From the NCBI RefSeq assembly GCF_019578655.1, contig NC_063262.1:12717582-12781581 (forward strand): a stretch of DNA of 64,000 nucleotides. The letters run 5' to 3'. The notes beneath the pieces were generated by a model. It was not told the DNA's origin and did not search any database. It was given only the letters and a program-made list of their open reading frames with translations. Numbering within the stretch: position 1 is the first letter of the stretch; every line of letters starts with the position of its first letter. This stretch comes from Ricinus communis (Eukaryota > Streptophyta > Magnoliopsida > Malpighiales > Euphorbiaceae). A program made the position numbers and the translations under genes. This document shows, in pieces, positions 10,788 through 23,209 of the stretch.

Positions 10788-12770
10788 TGTGGGCGGCGGT
10801 TTTGGGCCTGCACCTAAATGCCTTTAGCGACTACGGCACTGCAAGGCTTTTCAACCTAATCGGGAACACGCTAACTAGTCACTGTGACTAGCGCGGAGAT
10901 AGGAGTAGCCACCCGGATAATTCACTGGGACACTTTTACTAATGAGTGACATTTCTCAGATTCCATAAAGCTTACGCCACAAATCTAGAGATGGATCTGG
11001 AAGCCAACTTCTTTATTTGTGTATCTTAGTCTTTAATTTTATTGTTTAGCAAATTATTCCCTATAAACACAACAGTTTATATACAAGCATGTCATATAGC
11101 ACATAAAGTTCACTTAAGTTTAGCCCATTTTCATTAAGCTCAGCCCATGTTAAGGTTATTAATATAATTTACTAATTAATTATATACAAGTCCTTCCTAG
11201 TTTAGCCCAATTATAAGTTATGTTCCACCAAGCCTTTAATCCTAAATGGATTACTTATTATAATGAATCCTAGTTGTCTTAACTAAAGCATGACGAAAAC
11301 CCATTATGCCTACGTCGATTTATATTTTAAGTCCAATTACCACTAATTAGCCTAATAGACTATAGTCTTCATGTGTGGTCCAATTTTAAGGCCTAAAGTC
11401 TATGTGGTCCATTTTTAGTTAGTCAATCATATTACACTTATTTGATCACTCAGTAAACAAAAATAAGTAGAAAAATAAATCTAACTATTACAACCTGCCT
11501 ACAACTTAAAAGAGGAATAAGAAGGTCTAAAACTAAATACAGTACATGAATAACTCAAGAAATGCATCAAAAATTCATAAAAAGCTAAAATTTAGGGTTT
11601 TTGGAGAGTAGAGCCAATTGGCTGTGGATATAAAGCCGATTGGCTCAGCGTAGAGCCGATTGGTTGTGGGTGTAGAGCTGTTTGCCTCAATGTAGAGCCA
11701 AACAGCTCTAGGGCTTTGGCAGGTGGTTTGTGGCAATTTCTCTCTCGATTCGATGCCCTTGAGCCAATCTCACATGTATTGGAAACGTGAAATCGATTAG
11801 AACGTGTAAAATTAGATAAAAAAACATAAAATATATATATATATATAAAATCAATTAGAATCCCTAAATGGAACATGCAAACCCTAAAAAACTATACTAG
11901 CAGTAAACAAGAAAAGACTAAATATCATATTTGAATTATGTGATTTCTAAAGCATTTAACTTATCAAATTATTAAAATCACAGATCCAATCTAAATCCTA
12001 AACATGTTGCTAATAATTAAAGAGAATAAAGAGAATAAAAACAATAAAAAACCTACTGTTTCTATTATCATATTCAATTCCCAAAAAGTTCTTATTTATC
12101 ATATTCAAATTCCTAGCACTACCATAATATGCAGTCATCCAAAAACCTATTCTAATCATATGAAAACATATAAATCAATTAAAATAATCCTAATCATGTT
12201 TCTAGGCAGGCATAAAAGAACTAGGTTCGAAAAAAATGATGTGGATGATGATGCTTGGGAACCCTCAGGTTGTCACCGTAGTTGATCGTTCTGCGAGTCT
12301 CAAAAGATGATGATGCAGTTGAATCGAAGATCGGTTGAGGATCTAGTGCTGCATGAGGTGTTGAAAAAGCTTATATCATTTTTTTAAGGTTTCCTAATGT
12401 CAGTTCTTTCTTAATGACCTCGCTCTCTAGTTTCTAGGAACAATTCTCTGCTTAATATATGTAGGTTTAAAATAACAGTAACCTCTAATTGATGTTACCA
12501 GTCTCTTAACCCTAGGTCATCATTTTCTATTTATAGAGGTAGGTCTTAGGAAACTATTGAGGAGCATATAGACTTCAATCTCTTTTAAAACTCCTTTTAA
12601 AGAATCGATTTTTCCTTTATCAGATAATTATTTTCCAATATCAAATAAATAAATCAAATCTTTAAAATTCAAATAAATATCATTAAAATTTATCAATTAC
12701 CATTAAATACTTTCTAGAATCTATTTTTGGATGTAAAAGAGCTAAAAAAACGACGTCGAGCCAAGAAAAG
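10788..12770 (-). repeat. G1 5' LTR (right copy), truncated
   Basis: Direct repeat of 144-2346 starting TGTGGGCGGCGG. Homology is easy to follow by eye through 11020 and again at 12230-12310 (aaccctcaggttgtcaccgt region) and up to about 12770; the outer ~200-300 bases are missing. It has a denser cluster of gagccgattggctc-like palindromes (11608-11715) than the left copy. Confidence 0.8.
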
Positions 12771-12835
12771 CACAAATTTATACTTAACTATTATGTGTGG
12801 ACATATTAAGGTGAAAGGATAATTATGGTTAACAA

Positions 12836-13435
12836 CATTTCTGAAGTTAGTAGTACAAGTGAGTTGTTAGATAAGCATCATTTTATCCATATCAGATGAT
12901 GCTTGTGGATGTAGCGGGTCTTGCTTTTAATGTCGATGACATGAAGGAACCCCCTAATGCTAAAGCACAAACATTTTATGACATGCTAAAGGCAGTAGAT
13001 AAGGACTTGTGCCTCGGTATTTACAACTATCTCTCATTGCTAGACTAATGAGCATGAAGTCAGAGAATCACATGTCAAAAAGATTCTTTAATCAGATGTG
13101 TGAATTAATGAAAGAGATAGTGCCTAAAAATAATGTGGTGGCTGATAACTTTCATAGTACTAAGAAGTTACTTCGTGGTCCGGGTCTGCTAGTAGAAAAG
13201 ATCGATTGTTATTTCAATGGGTGTATGAAATATTGGACTAGAGATATTAACTTAGTGATCTGTAAGATTTATGGCCATCTAAGGTTCAAGAAACCACATC
13301 GAGGCTTAGATGAAAGACGGAGAATAAGTATGGTATATAAAAGAGGATGAAATGAAGAAGAGGATAGTGATGAAGAAAAAGAGGATGAAAATGAAGAAGA
13401 GTCTAGTAGTTCTAAGGATCTTTAGGGCCATTGAT
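12836..13435 (+). pseudogene. CACTA (En/Spm) TNP2-like transposase fragment 1
   Basis: Plus-strand relic of the N-terminal part of a plant CACTA transposase. Blocks seen are DDMKEPPNAKAQTFYDMLKA (about 12930-12990), then after a frameshift LIARLMSMKSENHMS (about 13030-13075), FNQMCELMKEIVPKNNVV, NFHSTKKLL, GLLVEKIDCYFNGCMKYW (about 13177-13235) and CKIYGHLRFK. The Cys pairs of the TNP2 zinc-like region are partly lost (CKxCG is CKIYG here). It ends in an acidic tail and a stop at about 13423. Transposition function is gone. It abuts the truncated outer edge of the G1 5' LTR. Confidence 0.7.
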
Positions 13436-14540
13436 TCATCTCATGCATTTCACATTCTTTTCTTGTTTTGCTTTAGTTTTACTTTTCTTGGGCTTTTGTG
13501 ATTCTCCATCCTACATTTTTCTTGTATTGGTTCATTTTTTTCTTCCTCTAATGATATATGTTTTTAAATCCTTTAATTTCTTCTTTCTTATTATGTATTT
13601 TTTATTGTTTGCTTTTATTCCTTTCTTTATCTTGACAAAGAGGAAGAAAGGTGTGTTAAGATGAGTTAATATGAACTAAGGGGAGAGAGGAAGATAGTTT
13701 AAGTAAAGAAAGATGATCAAAAGTAAAACATCTTGCTAATACATAAACTAAGTGATATAGAACTAAGGGGGAGAAATATTAAAGTGAGAGTTAAGTGGAG
13801 AGCCAATACATATTAAGCTTCTCAATAGATTACAAAGACATAAGAGGAGAGTTACATTTTCTTCATTATTCACTTTACTTATTTGTTTTCTATCTCCTTA
13901 ACTCAATTTGTTTATCAAAATTAAAAAGAGAAAAATTGTTAGCCTAGATGGTATATTATAAACTAAAGTCTTCAATTTTGATCTTAACTCTCAAATTGAC
14001 TCTAAATCTAATGATTTATGAAGTATTGTTCTTTCATAGCATCTCAAAAATAAGTTTGCCTAAAAAGCGCGATCACGCCCATCAGAAGCGCGATTGCGAA
14101 TATCAAGAGTTATGAGGTAGTAGCATATTAAGCCCTATGGATCAAAAGCACAACTGCAAAAAGCAAAAGTTATGAGGTAGTAAATCTTGAAGTTTCAAAG
14201 CTCAGAATCGCAACTGAAACCTGTAGAACATGATCGCAATTTTCATGTTATCCTTATGATCGTTGCAAACCACCATCAGAAAAATTTGAAGCAACTAATC
14301 CCCATTTACCACGTCAGATAGCCGTTGGAGATATTTCAAGACTCTCGACAGCGATGCAAGAAGTGCGACCGCAATCTGCATTCTAACAGTGCATTTAATA
14401 CATTACTTTAAAGCAAAAAGGAGTTGTTTTATGAATTGTGTGCAATGACTCTTTGAGGTTTCTAAGGTATAAATATCACCTCAAATAGCCTTAAATAATT
14501 AATCAATAACCTCCTAAAGCTTACATTTATTATGCTTCTT
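13436..14540 (+). repeat. Probable copia-type 3' tail and LTR remnant
   Basis: A Phe-rich open stretch (13431-13664) ends LTKRKKGVLR. It is followed by aagggg/aaggggga purine runs at about 13679 and 13766 and by TGTTAGCCTAGATGG at about 13938, the usual start of some Ty1/copia LTRs. A region with repeated gcgatcgcg-like and gttatgaggtagta motifs follows (14065-14200). No second LTR or pol domain was found, so this call is weak. Confidence 0.35.
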
Positions 14541-16555
14541 TTTTACTCTTCCTGCATTTATTTTCTTATAAAATCAAGAGATTTTGGTTGTTATAAGAGC
14601 TTGAATACTTTTATGAGGGTTAGAAATTGCTAGATCGTGGGATGCTTATGATAGAGGCTAGATTTTTGGTGATGCTCATATTTTGAGGCTAAAGGTTTTG
14701 TTAAAAGTCTTTAGATTTAAGAGAAAGTATTTAAGAGTAGTATTAGAAGTTGAATTTGGAGGATGGTTGCAGTTAAGGTTGAAAGTTTGAAGGATACTTG
14801 TGTTTAAGGCTAAAGTGCATTGATGGGATGCACTTGCTGAGGCTGAAGTTATTCTCAATGGTGTTTTTAATTAAAAAAATCTTTGAATGTTGATTTTGGT
14901 TAAGGCTGGACTTTGGAGATGGTCCTTTAATTGTTGCTGGACTTTAAAAATGCTTAAGCTTTATTTAATGTAGTGCTTGGTTGAGCCTAAATACTTTATA
15001 AAAATACCTAATGACTTCAAGACTTATATAATATTTTCTATGATTTGAGTAGTAATTACTGACTATGAAGAACTTAAAAGAGGAGTCATTGGTATGGTTA
15101 AAGCTATAATATTTAAGTGTTTAATGGGTGCACTCACTAAATATGATGAGGTTCTACTTTGAAAGATTTACTTTAGAGGAACTCAATGAGTATGAGGTAT
15201 ATTTCGATGTGTCTATAATAAGAATTATTGAACTAGTGATAAGATGGGATAAAGGGATATGTATTAAAATGTTTGAATATAGGATGATATGCTATGTAAG
15301 AACTCATACCCTAGTTTATAAATTTGCATAATATGTATGCATGTTGAGCATTGTATGACACTCTTTAAGATGCACTGAAAGGATTTCGACTACCTGTTTA
15401 AGGTCTTGAGGGATAAAAGTACATGCTTTGGTTAAGTAGTCTGAACTTGTGTGTATGCATGTTCGAATTAGGATGTAGTATATGCACATGAAAATGCCTA
15501 AAATTACAATATGGATCGCACATCTAACTAATATGTACATTTCTAGTGTTTAAAGCTACTAGGAAAGTATGGTATCAATCAACAAGTTTCAAGTACCTAA
15601 CCTACTATGCTCGAGGATCATTACAATAAACAACTTCTTGCATGCATTGTTAAGTCTTGGGATAGGACTAGCCATGTGTTTTGCTTTGGAGATGACATGG
15701 ATAATTTTTACCCATTTTTTAAACAGTTCTGATCCATCTTGGGAAATTACCATTGTTGTTTATTGGTAAGGCCTTTTGCGAAGGTTGGCTACTTTGATGC
15801 TTCTAGGGATCCATTGGGCTTAATAATATAAGACGATAGTAACATTGTAAAAGAAGGTCATATTGATTTATCTCTCATAGCAGATAGGTTCTATGATGCT
15901 AAGAGAAGCTATTGAGCCTGTGGGTTGAAAACTTTATCTTTCCATTTGAGTAATAGCCTTTGTAGTTAAAAGGTAGAGGTTCATTAAGGCAACCGCTTAA
16001 AGCTTCCTAATTATAGAGGCTTTATACACATTATAGCCTAGAAAATAGAAAGTATTTTCATAAAATTAAAATTGAGAGAACAGTTTAGGATTTTAAACAT
16101 CTAACTTATTGAAACGCCTAGAAATAGCAATATTTGAAAATTAGTTTGCAGAGTTAGGATTGAACATAAAAAATACTAGCATTCTAAAAACTACCACTAG
16201 TAATAATAACATTCTAATTAACTCTATTAGCTTTGCTATATTTTTTTCTAAATAGCATCATTATACAGTCATTTGTGCCTAGTTAATGGTGTGATGCTTG
16301 GTAATACTTAGATAATTTATATAAGATTGATTATTTCAGACATAAATTTTTCATGAATTATTGATTTGGATAATGACTGAAGGTTTGCCTCACCTCAATC
16401 TCATTTCATAATTGGTTATGCGGGTCATGGTATGTTAGTGCTAAAGTAAAATATAACTATCTGCAAGGTAATCATATGATTGTGGCATAAGCATCATGAG
16501 TAATTATTTGTTCTATGATATCTATTCACTAAGGTAAGATGCTTGCTCCTGTCTC
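14541..16555. other. Intergenic, no gene recognised
   Basis: There is a purine-rich stretch with repeated 'gaggctaa(a)g' words at 14650-14900 (gatgctcat...gaggctaaag), then ordinary AT-rich DNA. Short open frames (15128-15331, 15569-15769) have no recognisable family, no convincing context and low complexity; I do not call them genes. Confidence 0.4.
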
Positions 16556-17200
16556 AATATTTTTTTAGTAAGTACTTATTGTTAAGGATAATTAGCAAGC
16601 AGAAAAAGGAGATAAAAAGGTGGAAAAGTTTTTTAACATTATCGACAGACAATGCAATTGCTAGTTTCATTACTAATGTTGTATTTAAGTGGTAAAAGAA
16701 AAAAAAAATTATAAAATTAGCAATAGAAAATTCCATTGCTAATCTCGTTGCTAATATAGTGTTTAAGTGGGACAAGAAAAGAAAAATGTCTGAAAAATTT
16801 TAAAATTAGTGGAAAAGAAAAAAAAAAAGAATGAGTCACGGACCAATAAATAGTGATAGATTATAAAACTCTTCGCTGAAATCAAAATATATTAAAAGAA
16901 TTATGTCAAATTTAGCAATGAAATTTAAAATTCATTATTATTTAGAAACATATTATTAAATCTATCGCTAAAATTAACATATACGAAAAATATTTATATT
17001 AAACTAATTTGAAATTCATCCTAATTAACAATAAATATACCTTTTATTGCTAAGTTTAACATATACTAAAACATTTTAGGTTGAATTTAGTGTAAAAATA
17101 AAATCCATCGCTAGCCAGTAATCGATATACTTTTTCTTACTACATTCAACAAATACTAAACATTTAAATTAGTCTTAAGGTTTCCAATAATGCTTAAATG
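16556..17200. repeat. CACTA-like subterminal repeat region
   Basis: Many short repeats in both orientations of the type 'attagcaatg', 'ttgctaat' and 'aaatccatcgcta'. Such arrays are typical of the transposase-binding ends of plant CACTA elements. Terminal CACTA motifs with a 3-bp duplication were not located. Confidence 0.4.
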
Positions 17201-17513
17201 TCCAATTTGTCTGAGAATAGTTAGTATTATTTAAATTAAAATTTAGTAATTATTTAATTATAAATTAAAAATTTGATATCTTTTTATTATAATATGTAAA
17301 ATTTGGTAATTTTTATATATAATTAGCACAAGCTAACTAGAGAAATTTATCGATGTTATTAAACTTAAGACTTAATAACAACTTAATTACAAATTAAAAA
17401 TTTATTAATCTTTATTTTATTACAAAATGAAAACAACAATTTACCCTTTGTACATCGTTTGGTTTGTTGATTTGATGCGATTTTATTATACCAATGCACA
17501 TTGATATAGCACA
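17201..17513. other. AT-rich spacer
   Basis: No coding or RNA signal. It ends at the ctatg target repeat of S1. Confidence 0.4.
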
Positions 17514-17518
17514 CTATG

Positions 17519-20457
17519 TGTCACGACCCACTCTGTGGACCCGTGACCAGCACTAGAGAATGGATAGGTTTAAGGTCACCGAATCCCGTAGTAAGCCTGA
17601 TACTCACTAACTTAATCAAATCTCATCTCAAATTAATATTATTAAAGCCACAAATTATCTTAATAGTTACATTTTACATAATTACTTTGGTCTGCTAGAA
17701 AAATTAGGCGAGACCCGAAACTCATAAAATTTACAACTGATACATCTACTATTACTAATGCGGAGAATCTAAGATTTTACAATTAACATACCAAATCGAA
17801 TACACCACCCGATGATGAAGGAGTCGGATTACTGAATAAGAGTCGCGGGAAGACTAACAGTCAAGGATCTGAAAAAAAAAAGTAAATTGAGACTGTCAGT
17901 CTTGAGAGTTAGTTAAAATCAAATAATCTAGAGACTATTGCAGTCTTCACAGAAAATATTAGTTATTCGAATCAATATATCAAACCCTGAACATAAACAC
18001 AAATTATAATATCATCATACCATAATAGAAAAATAAATAAATAAATAAAAATATATTTTTACTTTTACGGGATGAGTGGCTCAGTAGAACCCTAATCCCA
18101 AATTCTAGTAGCCTTTCGGCTCTCTTAATCCAATAGGTCTGGCGCCCAGAGAGCAAGTTCGATCAGGGTCCTTACCTCCAGCCTGGACACTTGAATTCCA
18201 AATAAGCCGGCGCCCAAAGAGCGTTGCTTGATCAGGGACCTTAACTCCGACAATCAATTAAACTCAGCCCAGAAAGCAATGCTCGATCAGGGCAAACAAA
18301 TCCATAATAGTCTTATGTCCATGATCATTACCGGTGGCATGTTCTACTAAAGCCACATTCCCAAGTCGCAATCATCACATTTAAAAAAAAATATCATTGT
18401 CTAATGAAATCATCCAACACATATCGAAGTAAAGATTAAAGATTTAGGGTAAAGCAACGCGCAATTCGTAAGGAGAAATAATAACGTTTGTATTATTATA
18501 ACATTACTAATAATAATATTTATATTATTTTCAATAATCAATAATCAAGTGAAATCATTTATATTGCGATACTAACAATCATATTAAGCATAAATTCTAA
18601 AATAGCATATTAAAATCAGACTTAGCAATAGTGCAATGATTAAATGACTTTAACTCACAGAATTGGGCGACCTCCTAACTCTGCTCCGGTGCCTCAGTTG
18701 GAGCGAGCCGAACAGACAGATCATCTAATCACGGAAAACAATTTATCAAAATGCTGAAACAATCGATCATTAATCCTAGGTTTAGACTCCTAGGACTGAC
18801 TGTCTAAGAATCTCGACTCAATAAATTCTACCGAAAATTCGGCAGAACCTCTCCTACAACACGGACATTTACCCCCCGTAAAACGGGTCCAGGACCTGCC
18901 AGAAAAACACTTCAAAAATCCAACAATCCAAACAACGGGAGTCGGGTCCTCAAACTTCACTATTTTCCCGACTCCGCCACACAGCACAAAAACACGACTA
19001 TGGCAGGCAGTCCGATAAACAATTATTTTTGACTCACAAATATCATCAAATACTCAACACAATCAATAGACACACAAATTAAATCAAAGAGCTCCAAAAT
19101 TAATGGGCTAGAGAAAAATTACCGAGACACTTGATTGCTCGGTCGACTCGCCTCCAACCGCCGGAGTCCGATCGACGATCTGAACTCACCATCGGACTCA
19201 AAACGACGCGTTGATGACGATCTCCACTTTTGATTGTTCGATCCGATCCCCGATCATCCAGAGAGAATTTACGGATGATCTCGGCCGTCGATTCACAAAC
19301 GGAGTCTGATCACCACGAAACCAGTACCATTGCGAAGCTTGAGCTAAGGAGAGTCGGGATACGTCCTCTGATCGTCCATCCTCCGCCGGAGCTCGCCGAA
19401 AAAGCCGAAAAATGCGGTTGCCACCACTTCACCGGTACTCTCTCCTCCGGCCACCAAAACCGATGCCGCTGCCACAAAAAAGAAGCTCTCTTCGATGGAA
19501 ACCGAACGCCATTGAGATCGGCTGGAAAGGCTGCCGGAAACGGCTAGAACAGCCTTCGAAAGCCGTTGCCTCTCTTCTCGTGATTCCGCCACCTGCCGAC
19601 GCCGCTGGTGCTGCCGCCGCCCTGGCCCCCGGTCGTCCACGGAAGGACACCGCCGTATGACCGATCTCCTCTTTCCCCCGCCCACTTTCTCTCTCCCCGA
19701 CATCTCCTTCCTTCCTTTCTCTTCTTCCCCGATTCCTTTCCTTTTAATATCGACATTTGACCCCTAAACTCTTCCTTATTACAATTTGGTCCCTCAACTT
19801 TCTTAATTACTTACAATTTCATCCTGCAGAATTTCCAAATAACCCCTAACCTTCTTTTTAGCCTTTCAATTAAGCCCTTAACTAATTAATTTGGGCCAAA
19901 TTAGAATTATTGAAAATACATAATTACATAGATACCCCTGACCGACATATTTATTTATAAAAATACCAAATTTACAAATTTCCATTAAGACCCCATAATA
20001 ATAAAATTATACTTTTAATCCTTATTTCAAAATAAATTTCCAATTTAGTCCTAGCACACAATTAAATTAAATAGCCAATTTGCTAAATATTTTCCAACTT
20101 AAAATTAAATATCACTAGCTAATTAAAATACCAATTTCTCTAAAAAAATTTCATAAAAACACCCTTTACAAATTCTTTCATAATTCTCCAATATATAATT
20201 TTATTCATATATATATATATACATTTGGGAAAAATTTGAATAACTAAAAATATAATTTATTCCTCAAATAATTTACTTAATTAATTTCTTAAATATCCAA
20301 CTAATTGGGTATAAAAAAATAACTCATTTAATTGTCTAATATTAAAATTTCCATTAAATCATTTCAAATTAAAATAAATAAAACTAATTTAAATAAAAAC
20401 TCATTTATTAATTATTATTAATATAATCATTATTAAAGAAAATTTCCGGGTATTACA
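17519..20457 (+). mobile_element. S1: solo-LTR-like element with perfect 5-bp TSD
   Basis: A 2939-bp unit starting TGTCACGACCC at 17519 and ending GGGTATTACA at 20457. It is flanked by the identical pentamer ctatg (17514-17518 and 20458-20462). TG...CA ends and a 5-bp duplication are the signature of LTR-retrotransposon integration. No gag or pol is inside, so it is best read as a solo LTR (or a non-autonomous LARD). The part at 18100-18310 has three degenerate ~75-base repeats built around 'ggcgcccagagagcaagttcgatcaggg'-like words. The part at 19130-19680 is GC- and CpG-rich with a pyrimidine tail and gives overlapping open frames on both strands that I regard as chance. Relatives are S2 and S3 in this window. 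Confidence 0.8.
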
Positions 20458-20462
20458 CTATG

Positions 20463-20690
20463 TTTGAGATACAAGGATTACTTGTAAAAGAAATGAATAA
20501 AATTTCATGAAAATAAAGTACTTAAAGATATAATTAATTTTTTTCCTTAATTTAATTTAATACAAGTTATTTGCAAAAATCTTACTGCATAAAAATTAAA
20601 ACAGAAAACAAAACAATTAATACTAATATGAAAAGATAATAATCTTTTAGTAATTCTTTTGTTCCAGAAAGATTCTTTTGCCCGCATCTA
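20463..20690. other. AT-rich spacer
   Basis: Nothing recognisable. Confidence 0.3.
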
Positions 20691-21200
20691 ATTATAGTCC
20701 CTTTTTCTTTAATTACTAGTATTATTCGTTACGGACGTTATGCATGCAAATTATTATTATAATAATTATAATATAAAATTATTTAATATAATAGTTTATA
20801 ATATATTAAAGTATTATTCTAATAACAATAAACACATAAATTAATATATCAATAAAAGTATATTACCTTTTTTCTATGACTTCTTGTGTTCCATTTTTAT
20901 AAAATTTTATATTGAATTATTTAAACTCTATCATAGGTATATATATAGTGTGATATATATTAATTCATCAATTTCTCATAGAATTAGGATTGTATTTGAA
21001 ATTCTTATAGGACTAAGATTGAATTAGATTAATAATTAATTGATTCTATTCGGTTAAAATAAGATTAATATACTAATATTGGGTTAAAATAAGATTAATA
21101 TACTAATATTGGGTTAAAATAAGATTAATATACAAAGGTTATTTTAGTCAGTTTAAAAAATTCTTTTCTTCGTGCTTTTATATATACTAATTTTTTACTC
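20690..21200 (+). repeat. AT-rich dispersed repeat A, copy 1
   Basis: Shares long diverged blocks with 24240-24870 (same orientation) and 34460-35430 (inverted): 'cgttatgcatg', 'aacacataaattaatatat' and the 'gattgaattagatt' region follow in the same order. The family is non-coding and I cannot assign it to a class. Confidence 0.6.
21052..21134 (+). repeat. 30-base tandem triplication
   Basis: Unit starting ggttaaaataagattaatat, 30 bases, present 2.8 times without visible mismatches (21052-21081, 21082-21111, 21112-21134). Such perfect copies imply a recent local duplication inside the older repeat A. Confidence 0.85.
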
Positions 21201-21937
21201 ACGTACATTGCACATGAATATTAATAATTGAACTTATTTATAAAAAAATGTAAAATAGCTAGTAAATTCAAACTACAACTGATTCATCTGAATTTTATTT
21301 TTGAAATCTAATTCATTCATTTATATTCATAAATGTATTAGTTGAGTTAAATCAATGTTCTCATAATGAAAATTAATTTTGAACTAACATTAATAAATTA
21401 ACATTAATGGTCGATTCATTGTGAACTAAAATCGAAATTTTACTTCTCCAAGCATCTCATCATATATTTTTTTGATAAATATGACGCATTCAATTTACAT
21501 ATCCGTAGCTTTCTAAATTAATATTCATCTCATAAATATATTATATATGTTTTATTTATTTGGATTATTGCGATAATATGTACTACAGGATAATCTTGTC
21601 GTGCCTTTTTAGAATGTATAAGCAAAGATAGTTTTTTTGATGCTATTTTGCAATAAAAATATGCATAAATTGATGGAGTTTTCATTTATAACTTTTATTA
21701 TATATTTAGTCTATTTGATACAAATTCTCAATGCATAAATTGAAAGAGTTTTTATCGATGAAATTAAAGAATCATACATCATTTTAGATTATGATAAATT
21801 TTAATTATGATTTTTCATTGTTATTTTTTAAAATTTAAAATAAAAAAATAATTAAATAGTTTTATTTTTTCATTCACATGTTTTGCACATTATATATAAA
21901 ATCTTTAAATTCATTCAATCTAAATTTAATGATTATG
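21201..21937. other. AT-rich intergenic DNA
   Basis: No gene or element recognised. Confidence 0.35.
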
Positions 21938-21942
21938 TTATC

Positions 21943-22276
21943 TGTTAGAAGTTGTATTTGTCTCACATCGCTTGGTTACTCGACTTTTATAATATATATA
22001 AGTGGATTTGGTACCTTCTTCCTTGGAGCTAACTTTTAGGAATGAGTTATACCTAAGCCCATTTATCATGGTATCAGAGTTGGTTTTTTATCTGCGATGG
22101 TAGGTTTGGACTCGGCCTGTTTGAATGTCACGCCAAGCATGAAAGAGGATGTTAGAAGTTATATTTATCCCACATCCTTGGTTACTGGACACTTATATAG
22201 TGTATATAAGTGGATTGGACAACCTCTTCTTTTGAGCTAGCTTTTGAGGATGAGTTCTACCTAAATTTGTTTATTA
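21943..22276 (+). mobile_element. TRIM (miniature LTR retrotransposon), complete
   Basis: A 334-bp element. The left terminal repeat is 21943-22068 (126 bp, TGTTAGAAGT...TTTATCA) and the right is 22150-22276 (127 bp, TGTTAGAAGT...TTTATTA). Right after the left repeat is tggtatcagagt (22069-22080), a primer-binding site for initiator Met tRNA. Just before the right repeat is the purine run gaaagaggat, a polypurine tract. Flanks are identical pentamers ttatc (21938-21942, 22277-22281). TRIMs encode nothing and move by enzymes of autonomous LTR elements. Confidence 0.9.
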
Positions 22277-22281
22277 TTATC

Positions 22282-23200
22282 ATTTATTATATGAAAACTA
22301 ACAAATCCAACTAATGTGAGATAAAATAAAAGTATTTTACTTTAATTTAATGGATTAGAAGTATTTAAATAGAAATTAATTGTCTAGAAGTCTAACTACT
22401 TAAATAAAATTAAATAATCAATCTCAATTACAATTTAATCTATAAAAAGAAAATCTAATTATGGAGAACCATTGCAGCTACAAATATAGAATATAGATTA
22501 TCTAATAAGAAATTATAATTGGGGTAGAAGTGGTAAAATAATTATGTGATAAATCTACATTTTCTTACAAACTAGATAAACTTTTCATATCACTAAAAAT
22601 TAAACTGTTGATATTATTGAATGAAAAACTATTTTGTTTTAAATAAAATTACCGCCAAATCTATATAATAAAATATCAATAAAATTATATTTTAACTAGC
22701 ATCAAAAGCTTTAAGCTTCTTAGAAATGGAAAGAATATGTGAATATTAAATATTAAAAGAATTATACAATCAATCCAAAGTTTGAAAAGATACTTAGATA
22801 ATGTTAATAATTTATATAAAATTTCATCTTTATTTTGTCTAAAATAAAGAAATTGAGTTAATATTTTAGAAGATTGACCTAATCATAAAATCTAATTAAA
22901 ATAGATAAAATCATAAGAGTAATTTAAATTATATTGAATAAAAAAATGAAACAAAAATAAAACTTCTGAAATTAAATTTAAGAAAATAAATAATTTAATT
23001 GTTAAAAGAAAAGATATATAAAAAAAATATAAAAAAAATGAAAAACAAGAAGATGATAAAATTATCATAACTAAATTCAAATTTTTCTAAATTTAATATT
23101 TTAGTAATTATTCTATTGAAACTTGTATTTTTAATAGTCATTTAAGTTATTATATGTATTTTATTTTCCTTTTAAGATTAAAAATATGATATTTCTCCTC
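22282..23200. other. AT-rich intergenic DNA
   Basis: No gene, RNA or element recognised. Open frames here are very AT-rich and without family features. Confidence 0.35.
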
Positions 23201-23209
23201 GTATAAGAT

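Larger units (their letters stand above)
144..12770 (-). mobile_element. G1: degenerate Tat-type Ty3/gypsy retrotransposon
   Basis: This is an LTR retrotransposon on the minus strand. In its own orientation the order is 5' LTR (10788 to about 12770), leader, gag, protease, reverse transcriptase, integrase, then an antisense ORF (plus strand, 2937-4198) and the 3' LTR (144-2346). Two long direct repeats bound it and start with the same block (TGTGGGC...) at 144 and 10788. An extra ORF antisense to pol, between INT and the 3' LTR, is a known feature of the Tat/Ogre group of Ty3/gypsy. Every reading frame is broken by stops or frameshifts, and the 5' LTR is truncated at its outer end where CACTA-like sequence starts. 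LTR divergence is visibly high, so the insertion is old. It cannot move on its own. Confidence 0.88.

Noticed and set aside
13431..13664. Phe-rich membrane-like 77-codon frame
   Set aside because: T-rich DNA gives such frames by chance. It has no start context and sits in a probable copia tail, so it is not called as a gene.
19230..19756. Several overlapping open frames on both strands with Arg/Pro/Ala-rich products
   Set aside because: They lie in the CpG-rich core of S1. The corresponding frames in S2 and S3 are different or broken, and frames open on opposite strands at once are a composition effect.
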